Shown in pieces: positions 44,217 through 52,396 of a stretch of 64,000 bases of DNA. A model generated the notes under the pieces. The model was not told where the DNA came from. It saw nothing but the letters and a program-made list of their open reading frames with translations, and made no database searches. How positions within the stretch are numbered: the first letter of the stretch is position 1; every line of letters starts with the position of its first letter. The DNA is from Desulfotomaculum copahuensis (GTDB lineage: Bacteria; Bacillota; Desulfotomaculia; Desulfotomaculales; Desulfovirgulaceae), in the NCBI RefSeq assembly GCF_001655685.1, contig NZ_LYVF01000002.1, positions 62,001-126,000 on the forward strand. The letters are read 5' to 3'. The translations under genes and the position numbers were made by a program.

Positions 44217-44690
44217 ATGAAAAGGATTTTCATCCGCCCCGAATTATGTGCCGGGTGCAAAACCTGCGAACTCTCCTGCCTGGTGGAACATTGCGCGGGA
44301 AGTTCCCTTTGGACCATAGACCTGGGCGATGCAGGAAACCAGCCGCGAAACACGGTATTGGCCGGGCCAAAGGGGGTCCCCCTGCCCCTGACCTGCCGGC
44401 ATTGCCCGGAACCGGCCTGCGTGGACGCCTGCCCGGCCGGGGCGATGGTACGCAACGAAGCCACCGGCCTGGTCGAACACCGGAATGAGCGCTGCGTGGG
44501 GTGCTGGATGTGCGTAATGGCCTGCCCCTTCGGTCTGGTCTGGCCATCCGCCCGGGAACAAAAATCAATTAAATGCGACTTCTGCGGGGAAAGGGACAAT
44601 CCTGCCTGCGTAGAGTCCTGCCCCACCGGCGCCCTTTCCCTGGTGGAAACAGACCCGGCGGGAGGGGTCAAGGAAATAACGATTGATTAG
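44217..44690 (+). CDS. cooF: CooF-like 4[4Fe-4S] ferredoxin
   Basis: A 157-residue electron carrier with four [4Fe-4S] motifs: CAGCKTCELSC, CRHCPEPACVDACPAGAM, CVGCWMCVMACPFG and CDFCGERDNPACVESCPTGA. This is the architecture of CooF and of DMSO-reductase-type electron subunits. Placed after cooS, it should take electrons from the CODH B/D clusters and hand them to the flavoprotein encoded next. GAGGTGA precedes the ATG. Confidence 0.88.
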   Translation: MKRIFIRPELCAGCKTCELSCLVEHCAGSSLWTIDLGDAGNQPRNTVLAGPKGVPLPLTCRHCPEPACVDACPAGAMVRNEATGLVEHRNERCVGCWMCVMACPFGLVWPSAREQKSIKCDFCGERDNPACVESCPTGALSLVETDPAGGVKEITID

Positions 44691-44825
44691 CTCCCGGCCG
44701 GCATATACGGACTTCCGGCATAAAACCCGGATTGCCGGCGGAATTGGAGCGCGAGCCCCGGCCCGGAGCCGGGCAAACTGCCAAGGTACGGAACATGATA
44801 TGAATGAACTGGAAGGAGTGAAACG

Positions 44826-46073
44826 ATGCGTTACGTCATACTGGGCGCCAGCGCCGCCGCCGTGAGCGCCGCCCGGGCCATCCGGCGCCGCGATCCCGGC
44901 GGGGAAATCACTATGGCGGCCGCCGACCGGCAGATTTACTCCCGCTGCCTCTTGCCGCGGTTGATCTGCGGGGAAAAGACGCCGGAACAGATCAATTTTA
45001 TTGATGACGATTTTTTCGAACGCTTGCAGATCAACTTCCTGCCCGGCCGGACGGCCGTGAAAGTAGACCCGGCAGAAAAGAAAGTGCACCTGCAGGACGG
45101 CCGGGCTTTAACATACGACCGGCTGCTGGTGGCCACCGGGGCCTCGCCCGCCCTGCCGCCGGTGGAAAACCTGGCGGCGGGAAAACCGGTCTTCACCTTA
45201 CGCCACCTGGAAGACGCCCTGGCCATCCGGGAGGCGGCCGGTCCGGGCACCCGGGTGGCCGTACTGGGCGGCGGTCTGGTGGGCCTGGAAGCCGCTGAGG
45301 CGCTGCTCGCCCGGGGAGCGCAGGTGACAGTGGTTGAACTGGCCCCGCGGCTTCTGCCCCTGCAGCTGGATGAAACCGCCGCCGCGCTTTATGCAAAGCT
45401 GTTCCGGGAACGCGGTGTGCAAGTGATCACCGGCCGGGCCGCGGCGCGGGTCGAACTGGCGGACGGACGGGTGCGGACACTGGTGCTCAATGACGGTAGC
45501 ACCGTGCCCTGCGATGTGATCCTGGTGGCCGCCGGAGTGCGCCCGAACATTGATTTCCTGGAAGATACCGGAATAGAAACAAACCGGGGTATTGTGGTAG
45601 ACCGGCACATGCGCACATCATTGCCGGACATCTACGCCGCCGGGGACGTCTGCGTCTCCCGGGAAACCTTCACCGGGGAAATCTCCCCCACCCCGATCTG
45701 GCCGGCGGCGGTGGCCCAGGGCCGGGTGGCCGGCATGAACATGGCCGGTATGGAGGCGAAACTGCCGGGCACCTTCGCCTACCAAAACGCGCTCACTCTT
45801 TTCCACCTGCCTGCGATCACCTACGGCCGGCCGGAAGCGCCGGCTGCGGACTGCCGGGTGGATGCGGTCCAATGGCCCGGCGGCTACCGTAAGGTAATCC
45901 GCCGGGGCAGCCGCCTCTACGGAGCCATCTTGCTGGGCGACATCGCCGGGGCCGGGGTGTTCGGCGCCCTGACCGGCCGGCAGGTGGACGTCTCCCGCCT
46001 TCCGGAAGACTCCCTGGACATCAATTACGCCCCCTTTTTCCGGGAGGAAGCGAACGGCAATTTCTCATATTGA
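44826..46073 (+). CDS. NAD(P)/FAD oxidoreductase of the CODH operon (FNOR type)
   Basis: A 415-residue flavoprotein of the NADH oxidase/rubredoxin reductase type. An N-terminal FAD region (MRYVILGASAAAVSAARAIR) and a NAD-binding loop (VAVLGGGLVGLEAAEALLARG, ~140) are followed by a conserved IYAAGDVCVSRETFTGE block. In known cooS-cooF-FNOR operons this enzyme links CO oxidation to NAD(P)+ reduction. GGAAGGAGTG precedes the start. A strong terminator follows at 46129. Confidence 0.88.
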   Translation: MRYVILGASAAAVSAARAIRRRDPGGEITMAAADRQIYSRCLLPRLICGEKTPEQINFIDDDFFERLQINFLPGRTAVKVDPAEKKVHLQDGRALTYDRLLVATGASPALPPVENLAAGKPVFTLRHLEDALAIREAAGPGTRVAVLGGGLVGLEAAEALLARGAQVTVVELAPRLLPLQLDETAAALYAKLFRERGVQVITGRAAARVELADGRVRTLVLNDGSTVPCDVILVAAGVRPNIDFLEDTGIETNRGIVVDRHMRTSLPDIYAAGDVCVSRETFTGEISPTPIWPAAVAQGRVAGMNMAGMEAKLPGTFAYQNALTLFHLPAITYGRPEAPAADCRVDAVQWPGGYRKVIRRGSRLYGAILLGDIAGAGVFGALTGRQVDVSRLPEDSLDINYAPFFREEANGNFSY

Positions 46074-46128
46074 CCGCTCAGACAGCGGACGAAACCAATA
46101 TATTGTAACCCTGCCCCTTCCTATATCC

Positions 46129-46156
46129 CCGCTCTTGACTGGAGCGGTCTTTTTTT
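46129..46156 (+). terminator. Terminator of the cooS operon
   Basis: The 6-bp stem CCGCTC/GAGCGG (46129-46134 and 46142-46147) is followed by TCTTTTTTT, 55 bases after the flavoprotein stop. Confidence 0.85.
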
Positions 46157-46198
46157 GACGCAAAACAAGCGCCGGCTGATCCGGCAAAACATCCCGCA

Positions 46199-46405
46199 TC
46201 ATCTTGAGCTCACCGCCGGAACAGAAGGCCCGTCCCGCGCGGTGATGATCACTACCTTTGTGTCAAGATCCCCGCCGCAATACTCCAGGGTGTCCACCAG
46301 TTCGCGGTCCATGGCATCATCCAGGGCGTTGAAAGCCTCCGGACTGCTCAGAGTCGGGACGGTAACACCTTCCCCCGTCACCTTGAGCACGTTCCGTGCG
46401 TTCAA
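46199..46405 (-). pseudogene. Enoyl-CoA hydratase (crotonase) N-terminal remnant
   Basis: A 68-residue minus-strand frame reads NVLKVTGEGVTVPTLSSPEA, FNALDDAMDRELVDTLE and TKVVIITARDG, which matches the first ~55 residues of the crotonase fold. It stops before the oxyanion-hole GxFCAGADL and the rest of the domain. No continuation was seen in the next bases. It starts with TTG and has no good ribosome site, so it is best read as a decayed fragment. Confidence 0.7.
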
Positions 46406-46622
46406 TTAAGAGGAACAACTGGCAATCCCGGGCTTGAGGCAATGATGTATGTACCAGTACAGGTTACGAATTTCCAACTTACCGATATTCTTCTTGATTC
46501 TTTTTTCTAAAAGATCTATAATACCCCTGATAATTTATATTCGAAGTTAAAATCTTTTATCGATACACTGTGCTTATCGATATATCCGGGATTATAAATA
46601 CGTTTCCAGAGGATGAGAGTAG
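46406..46622. other. AT-rich upstream region of the two-gene module
   Basis: About 215 AT-rich bases unlike the surrounding DNA, probably holding the promoter of the next two genes. TTATCGATA occurs around 46557 and ATCGATAT around 46576, so the ATCGATA core is repeated. Confidence 0.4.
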
Positions 46623-46847
46623 ATGCGTATTATAAATTACGATAACTACATCGAGCATTTGCGAAAAAAGTCATTGCATGTTTATACTCGTTGGGCGGCG
46701 CAAACAAAGGCCGTGCGATCCCGTAAACCACGCGATCCTGAAGAAGACATAGCTTTGTTTTTACTGGACCGGAAGCGCTGGCAACAGGCATTGGCCAGCG
46801 GCCGCCTGGAAAAGGTAGGCCCCCGGAGGTATCGCTGGTATGAATGA
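46623..46847 (+). CDS. Small basic protein, first gene of a putative TA-like pair
   Basis: A 74-residue basic protein (RIINYDNYIEHLRKKSLHVY... ending GPRRYRWYE). No family is recognised. It overlaps the following nucleotidyltransferase-like gene by 8 bases, which implies coupled translation. Size, charge and arrangement resemble the first partner of a toxin-antitoxin pair, but that is inference. GAGGATGAGAG lies before the ATG. Local base composition is AT-richer than the flanks. Confidence 0.6.
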   Translation: MRIINYDNYIEHLRKKSLHVYTRWAAQTKAVRSRKPRDPEEDIALFLLDRKRWQQALASGRLEKVGPRRYRWYE

Positions 46848-47442
46848 GAAATTTAAAAATATAATTCTTACTTTAATACAGGAAAAAGACTCTCTAAAAA
46901 AATCCCTGGGAGTACTGGCCGTTCTAACCGAAGCCCTAAAGCCCGTGGGCGTCAAGCCTATCTTGGTGGGTGGCCGGGCTCTGGAATTTTATACTTTGGG
47001 CGGATACGCAACAAAAGATATGGACCTTGTTATCAATGGAAGAGAGCAGGCTAAAACTGTTCTTGCCACAATGGGTTTTTTACGTCGCCCCGGCGAACGG
47101 CACTGGTATCATGAAGAACTTGATCTGGCCCTGGAAATACCTGACGGGACTTTAGCCGGATCGCCGGACAAACTTTCTATTGTAGAAATTAACGGCATGG
47201 AGGCTTTCATAATCGGTATCGAGGATCTGATCATTGACCGTCTGGCAGCAGCTAAATTTTGGAACAGTCCGGCTGATGCTCAGTGGGCGGCAAAGTTACT
47301 CGCCCTTCATGCCCGGGAAATTGACATGAACTACCTTCAAAATGCCGCTTATAAAGAACAGGTTGAAGATATTTTAAAAAAAGTTATTAAACACAGCAAA
47401 ATATATCTTGACGTTGACCGCTTCAACCCGGGCGAAAGCTGA
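46840..47442 (+). CDS. Nucleotidyltransferase-like protein (DUF6036/AbiEii-like)
   Basis: A 200-residue protein. The section PILVGGRALEFYTLGGYATK followed by DMDLVI has the GG...DxD layout of minimal nucleotidyltransferases (the two Asp being metal ligands), close to the DUF6036 or AbiEii-type groups. The rest is helical with IIGIEDLIIDRLAAAKFW. Such proteins act as toxins or in phage defence when paired with a small partner, as here. Residues after 160 are Lys-rich. AT-rich compared with neighbours, so probably acquired. Confidence 0.65.
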   Translation: MNEKFKNIILTLIQEKDSLKKSLGVLAVLTEALKPVGVKPILVGGRALEFYTLGGYATKDMDLVINGREQAKTVLATMGFLRRPGERHWYHEELDLALEIPDGTLAGSPDKLSIVEINGMEAFIIGIEDLIIDRLAAAKFWNSPADAQWAAKLLALHAREIDMNYLQNAAYKEQVEDILKKVIKHSKIYLDVDRFNPGES

Positions 47443-47495
47443 TCGAATCATCGTCCTGCCGGATTCCACGATGCGCTGCACAGTGCTGCTACCGT

Positions 47496-47532
47496 TTCAG
47501 GGGAACGGCCTTTATAAGGCCGTTCCCCTGAA
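47496..47532. repeat. 17-bp perfect hairpin between convergent genes
   Basis: A 17-bp arm (47496-47512, containing CAGGGGAACGGCC) is exactly complementary to 47516-47532 across a 3-base loop. No T run follows on either strand. GGAACGGCC recurs at about 47551. It may stop transcription from both sides through structure alone, or be a mobile-repeat remnant. Confidence 0.8.
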
Positions 47533-47572
47533 GTTCGCGCTCAACTGGAAGGAACGGCCTGGTTCCCGCTTT

Positions 47573-49057
47573 CTAATGCCAACTGCCACACCCGTATTCC
47601 GGCAATATGGGATAGGCAAAAACAGATGCGGGTAATGTTTGTTGATCTGTTAATTTCCCTTCATGGTAAACCATCAACCGGTGGCTTTTCTGATCAAAAT
47701 ACAGCTCACCCACACATTGATCCCCCTGCACCGCCCAGACCCACATTTCATCCGCGCCGGTGGCCGAGACCAGCAGTACATCGCGGTAATCATGCAGTAC
47801 CGGTCTCAATGGTTGCGGAAGATAGGTAAACTTATCCTTTACGGTGTTCATCAGGCTGTCTATGGGCTGGTATTTTTCCAATTTTAAGGGATCCCTGGTC
47901 AAATCGAGCACCCGATCATCAATGAATATACGCTCCCCGCATTTGACCACTGTGGCCCCGGCGCCGGCAATAAAGCTGCCATGTTCGCCCGCCACTGTTT
48001 TCCAGCGCACATCGTCCCCTTTTACCTCGACCAAAAGTAAGCTGCCTTTGTCCTCTGCGCCGGAAAAACTTTCACAATCCGCCAGGACGCTGAAATCATC
48101 CGGACTGCCGTAGACGAACACGGGATAAGGCCCGGAGGCGTTGCCGGGCAGCGGCGGGGTCAATACCTTTTCCGTCACCTGAGCGCCCCGGTGTATTTCC
48201 ACCACAATTTTACCGGTTTCGCGTCCTGCTCCCTGTCCGGCTTCATCCCGTTCAAACCGGACGGTCATGGCCGTTTGACTGCCGGAAGGACAATAAACGA
48301 TTGGCATGGTATATCCCGTCCAACTAAATGTACTTACCTTGTATCCCGGGTGTACGCCGGTAACGGTCAAGTTTTCCTTTGGTTCATGGCTGAAACAAAT
48401 CCTTTCGCCACCGTCCCAAATTGTACGGTAAAGGGCGCTGTAGTCCGTTTGCAGGTTGAACAAGGGAGTGCTGTCAAGGGTGACTTTTCCGGCGTTCAAG
48501 TCCCAGTAGCCGGCAGTAGCCGTAACTTTATCTATTTTGTCTTGAAAGTCATGTTCAACTGCGGCCGGGAGTATCAGCGGCACCTGCACCCGGCCGTAAA
48601 CCTTGCCCGTTACGGTTTCTCCGGTTGGCACAGTAAAAATGTGCACAGTCTGCGTTTGCCCGTCCCAGACCACTTTGGCGCCGAAAGTCCGGGCGATGAA
48701 CCCCAGCGGTACCATGACCCGGTTTTGCACCATCATGGCCGGCACGTCCAGTTTGACCGGCAAACCGTTTACACCGGCATTCCGGTCGCCCAATTTTAGT
48801 GTAATCACAGCGCCACGGCCGGCCACTTCAACCGTTTGGGCGGCGTTGTCCCAGTCAACCCGGGCTTGCAGCGCCTCACCGGTATCCCGGACGGGCACCA
48901 GCACTCGATCGTCATGCATGACCGGCGGCACGGCAAGCTTCAGCGCCTGTCCGTCAACATTAACGGAGGTTCCTGCAGGTAAGGCGAAGGCCGGCACTGA
49001 AAAAACGCCGAGCAAAACAATCAAACACATCAGCAAGGAAAAGCGCCCCGTTTTCAA
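47573..49057 (-). CDS. Exported protein with copper-amine-oxidase-like stalk domain
   Basis: A 494-residue exported protein. Signal peptide at 1-25 (FSLLMCLIVLLGVFSVPAFA). The N-terminal ~120 residues are two stalk repeats (RVLVPVRDTGEALQARVDWD and NRVMVPLGFIARTFGAKVVWD). The large remainder is beta-rich (FNLQTDYSALYRTIWDGGE; HGSFIAGAGATVVKCGERIF) and could be a propeller-like or DUF-type domain I do not recognise. Probably a surface protein. Its gene converges with the nucleotidyltransferase pair across the 47496 hairpin. Confidence 0.8.
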   Translation of the reverse strand: MKTGRFSLLMCLIVLLGVFSVPAFALPAGTSVNVDGQALKLAVPPVMHDDRVLVPVRDTGEALQARVDWDNAAQTVEVAGRGAVITLKLGDRNAGVNGLPVKLDVPAMMVQNRVMVPLGFIARTFGAKVVWDGQTQTVHIFTVPTGETVTGKVYGRVQVPLILPAAVEHDFQDKIDKVTATAGYWDLNAGKVTLDSTPLFNLQTDYSALYRTIWDGGERICFSHEPKENLTVTGVHPGYKVSTFSWTGYTMPIVYCPSGSQTAMTVRFERDEAGQGAGRETGKIVVEIHRGAQVTEKVLTPPLPGNASGPYPVFVYGSPDDFSVLADCESFSGAEDKGSLLLVEVKGDDVRWKTVAGEHGSFIAGAGATVVKCGERIFIDDRVLDLTRDPLKLEKYQPIDSLMNTVKDKFTYLPQPLRPVLHDYRDVLLVSATGADEMWVWAVQGDQCVGELYFDQKSHRLMVYHEGKLTDQQTLPASVFAYPILPEYGCGSWH

Positions 49058-49182
49058 ATAACTTTACCTCCTCGGTTTTTCATCCCGGCAAGTTAATCTG
49101 CCCGTGCGCAAAGTTTCATTTCAGACACACCACCCCCTTTGTTAAATTAGACGATTGGAAATACCGTTTGGTTCCCGGCAAC

Positions 49183-49214
49183 AAAAAAAACCGGCGGATT
49201 TGATCAATTCCGCC
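49183..49214 (-). terminator. Terminator after the MNT-like gene
   Basis: The 6-bp stem GGCGGA/TCCGCC (49193-49198 and 49209-49214) is followed on the minus strand by GGTTTTTTTTG. It lies about 115 bases below the stop at 49329. Confidence 0.75.
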
Positions 49215-49328
49215 GCCAAATCATCATGACAGGCACTTTTTGCCGGTTTCTAAAAATTTCGTCATACCCGGATGCGCGCAACCGGAACCCCTTGCCCTAT
49301 TTGCAGCTTACGCTCAACCACAAAGGGA

Positions 49329-49769
49329 TCAACCACCAGGCTCCCTTCTTTCGATTATTTTTTTTAGGTATTCTTCAGTCGCCCGGTAAAAAACCCGGGC
49401 GTCATTATGCTCGCGTAAAGCACGGGAACAAAAAGCGGCAAAGAGGCCGGGGGTTTTTTGATAAACCGGCCTGCCGTTTCTGGCCACCTGAAATTTGAGC
49501 AATGAGAAAGCACGGTTGAGAATAACCAAATCGACCTTTCCGGTTTCCAGGTGATTGATTAAATCCCGCAGCAACCGCCTTCTGGCGCGTGCGGTTGCCG
49601 GTGCATCCGGCGGCAAATCCGCCTGCTCAAGCCAGAAAGCCAGATCGATATCGCTTCCCTTGGTCGCCCGGCCGGTGGCCTGGGAGCCAAAAAGAACGGC
49701 CAGGGAAATACCATGCCTGTTGCAGAATTTATGAAACTCCGGTCTATAAAGTGCGGATACCCCCGCCAT
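49329..49769 (-). CDS. MNT-like minimal nucleotidyltransferase
   Basis: A 146-residue protein with the GSX10DXD motif (LFGSQATGRATKGSDIDLAF, ~25-44) of MntA-type antitoxin nucleotidyltransferases. The strand VDLVILNRA supplies the third acidic residue. No HEPN gene lies next to it, and its C-terminal ~40 residues (ALREHNDARVFYRATEEYLKK) are too short for a HEPN domain. The ATG at 49769 is chosen after GGGTGATG; an upstream extension to 49862 is possible. Confidence 0.7.
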   Translation of the reverse strand: MAGVSALYRPEFHKFCNRHGISLAVLFGSQATGRATKGSDIDLAFWLEQADLPPDAPATARARRRLLRDLINHLETGKVDLVILNRAFSLLKFQVARNGRPVYQKTPGLFAAFCSRALREHNDARVFYRATEEYLKKIIERREPGG

Positions 49770-49994
49770 AACAACATCACCCGCCGTTCCAAGCGGTCTA
49801 TATATCATTCCGTACATTGGATTGTTACTAAATAATATAACGAATAGCGAACCATGTTGCAAGAAGCGGTTTGCATTTTATTCCAGCAGAGCAAGTGGAT
49901 CCCGCGGAAAAAAACTCTTGCGCGCCACTGGCCGAAGGTGGGAATAAAAACAAAACAGGTGGTACATAATGGTAACATGAAAGGGTGTGATACT

Positions 49995-50615
49995 ATGCCT
50001 GCCGGCAAAATGCGGCAGTTATCGCGCTACCTGGTGATACCGGTCCTGGGTTTGTTTTTATCCGGATGCCTGTCCCCGGTCCGGGAAGGAAACCCCCTGC
50101 CCGGCCTGGGAATAGCCGCAGCACAGCAAACGACTGCCGGAATCAAGGTCGACAGCGGCTCCGTCCCGGGAAAAGAAACCGGGATTCACCGGAAAACCGT
50201 TCCGGTAACCCTTTATTTCGGCGAAGATCAGGGCTACCTGGTGCCGGTGAAGAAGGAAACAACCGGCGCACCGGCCGTCGCCCGGGCCGCCATGCAGGAA
50301 CTCTGCCGGGGTCCGGCTCCCGGGAGCGGACTTAATCCCACCATCCCGCCGGGCACAACTCTCAGGAACATCAATATAAAAGACGGCCTGGCCACGGTTG
50401 ATTTCAGCCGGGAGTTGAAAACCAGACACGGGGGTGGTTCGACGGAAGAGTTGCTTACCGTCTATTCCATCGTGGACACCTTGACCCGGTTCCCCAGCGT
50501 ACGGCGGGTACAAATCCTGGTGGATGGAAAACGGCTGGAAACGCTGACCGGACACATGGACATCAGTATGCCCCTGGAGCGGGACAACTGCATGATCCGG
50601 GAAAGCGGGCATTAA
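49995..50615 (+). CDS. GerMN-domain lipoprotein
   Basis: A 206-residue lipoprotein with signal and lipobox VLGLFLSGC (~22). After a low-complexity linker comes a GerMN domain: VTLYFGEDQGYLVPVKKET, TTLRNINIKDGLATVDFSRE and VDTLTRFPSVRRVQILVDG. GerM is involved in sporulation and germination, so this supports a spore-forming host. The ATG at 49995 is five bases after AAGGGTGTG; longer frames upstream lack a good site. Confidence 0.85.
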   Translation: MPAGKMRQLSRYLVIPVLGLFLSGCLSPVREGNPLPGLGIAAAQQTTAGIKVDSGSVPGKETGIHRKTVPVTLYFGEDQGYLVPVKKETTGAPAVARAAMQELCRGPAPGSGLNPTIPPGTTLRNINIKDGLATVDFSRELKTRHGGGSTEELLTVYSIVDTLTRFPSVRRVQILVDGKRLETLTGHMDISMPLERDNCMIRESGH

Positions 50616-50652
50616 TCCCCGCCCGGTCTTATCCAGCCGGGGCCGCGGGTAA

Positions 50653-51015
50653 TCACCGGCCTCCGGCGGCAAGGCGTTCTTCGATGTATTCCTTCAAGAC
50701 CACCGCGCTGTTGCGCTTCTCATCCCGGGCGGCAAAAAGGAAGGTGACGGTGCCCTCCCCGGCCAGCTGCGCCAATTCCGCCACCAACTCCTCCTTTGCC
50801 GCCAGTTCCGCCCGGTAGCGCGCTTTGAATTCCGGCCAGCGGTCCGGCTCGTGGCCGAACCAGCGGCGCAATCCGGGACTGGGGGCCACGTCTTTCAGCC
50901 ACAGGCCGACGGCCGCCCTTTCCTTGCTCAACCCCCGGGGCCAGAGCCGCTCCACCAGAATCCGGCGCCCGTCCGCTTCCCCGGGAGGCTCGTAAATGCG
51001 CTTTAATTTGATCAT
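50653..51015 (-). CDS. DUF488-family protein (YeaO-like)
   Basis: A 120-residue protein beginning MIKLKRIYEPPGEADGRRIL, followed by VERLWPRGLSKERA, the YeaO/DUF488 hallmark, and VTFLFAARDEKRNSAVVLKEYIE. Function is unknown; the fold recalls methyltransferase- or phosphatase-like proteins. The ATG at 51015 follows AGGTGA and lies 9 bases after the [FeFe]-hydrogenase stop, so the two are probably co-transcribed. Confidence 0.85.
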   Translation of the reverse strand: MIKLKRIYEPPGEADGRRILVERLWPRGLSKERAAVGLWLKDVAPSPGLRRWFGHEPDRWPEFKARYRAELAAKEELVAELAQLAGEGTVTFLFAARDEKRNSAVVLKEYIEERLAAGGR

Positions 51016-51023
51016 CTGACAAA

Positions 51024-52310
51024 TCACCTGCCGGTTGGGAAATTCCTGATCCACATGGCCGCCTTTTCGCCGTCCAAAAATTCCTCCACCGCATCAATGC
51101 CCAGTTGTTTCAACAGTTCCATAACATACCGGTTGTCCACCGGGGTCGGGGAAGCGGCCTGTTCCCCGTACCTTTCCACAAACTCCCGGCCGGCCGCCGG
51201 ATCGATGAGCACTTTCGGGCCGCCCACACAGCCTCCGTTACAGCCCATGCCTTCCAGGAAATTTCCCTTTAACCGGCCCGCCAGCACGTCTTCCAGCATC
51301 TTTTTACAATTTTGCACTCCGTCGGCCTGGATGGCCCGGATTTTTATTTTCCGGTCCGGCCGCAGCCTGTCCAGCGTTTCGGAGATCGCCCGGCTCACTC
51401 CTCCGGTGCGGGCATAGATCCGGCCGGCGGTGGAGGAGTGCTCGCTTTCATCTTCCTCCATTTTGGCCGGATCAACGCCCACGGCCTCAAATATTTGCTG
51501 CAGCTCCCGGAAAGTAAGCACGGCGTCCACGGCGTCCTTGATGTCGGGTTCTTTAGCTTCCGCTTTTTTGGCGATACAAGGCCCGATAAAAACCACTTTG
51601 GAACCGGGATGCAGATGTTTGATGCCCCTGCCGCAGGCCACCATGGGAGATACGGAGGGTGATATATGGGGCGCCAGGTCACGGTAAACGCGCTTGACCA
51701 TGGAAACCCAGACCGGACAGCACATGCTGGTCAGCATAAAGTCGTCTTCTTTGGTCACCTGCCGTTCAAATTCCAGCGCCTCTTTCAATGTCAGGATATC
51801 GGCAAAGAGCGCCACTTCCACCATGCCGTAGAAACCAAGCCGCTTCAACGCCGCCCGCATTTTACCGGGGGTGACACCGGGTCCGAACTGACCGGCAAAA
51901 GCAGGGGCGACTGCGGCAAAAACCGGCACGCGGCGATCCCGCAACAGTTCAATCAAAGGCACGAACTCTTTTTTATCCACCAGGGAATAATGACGGCAAA
52001 CCTCCACGCATTTGCCGCAGCCGGTGCAATCATTCCGTTTGATCACCACATTGCCCTGCCTATCGCGGACTATAGCGCCAAAAAGGCACGATGCCCGGCA
52101 GTGCTCATCCCCGGCACAGCACTGACCGCCGCACTCCCTGACCTTAAAGACCACCGTGTCCGGGTCGCCGCCGCCCGCAGCGTAAAGTATGTACTGATCT
52201 GTAAGTTCATCACCGGTACGGCGGATTTGCTCTTTTTCCGCCGCCAAATCACCGTGGTAGGCGCTTTTGACCAGCCTTTTAAAAATTTCATCATATCTGG
52301 ATGCACTCAA
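51024..52310 (-). CDS. [FeFe]-hydrogenase, monomeric, variant H-cluster motifs
   Basis: A 428-residue iron hydrogenase. Nine N-terminal cysteines (C60-C75 and C95-C105) form two cluster regions, the second canonical (CTGCGKCVEVC). The three H-cluster motifs are TSMCCPVW (~194), GPCIAKKAEA and EGMGCNGGCVGGPK. The first has an inserted Met compared with the usual TSCCPxW, as in group B or putative sensory enzymes. It lacks NADH-binding domains, so a ferredoxin is the probable partner. The start is TTG at 52310 after AAGGATG. Confidence 0.88.
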   Translation of the reverse strand: MSASRYDEIFKRLVKSAYHGDLAAEKEQIRRTGDELTDQYILYAAGGGDPDTVVFKVRECGGQCCAGDEHCRASCLFGAIVRDRQGNVVIKRNDCTGCGKCVEVCRHYSLVDKKEFVPLIELLRDRRVPVFAAVAPAFAGQFGPGVTPGKMRAALKRLGFYGMVEVALFADILTLKEALEFERQVTKEDDFMLTSMCCPVWVSMVKRVYRDLAPHISPSVSPMVACGRGIKHLHPGSKVVFIGPCIAKKAEAKEPDIKDAVDAVLTFRELQQIFEAVGVDPAKMEEDESEHSSTAGRIYARTGGVSRAISETLDRLRPDRKIKIRAIQADGVQNCKKMLEDVLAGRLKGNFLEGMGCNGGCVGGPKVLIDPAAGREFVERYGEQAASPTPVDNRYVMELLKQLGIDAVEEFLDGEKAAMWIRNFPTGR

Positions 52311-52396
52311 AACCGCATCATCCTTGCTGAATATCGCTCTGTCTACTATTTACCGTTTATTGGCGGTTTATGAGTCACGGTATTTCCGTTCCAGGT

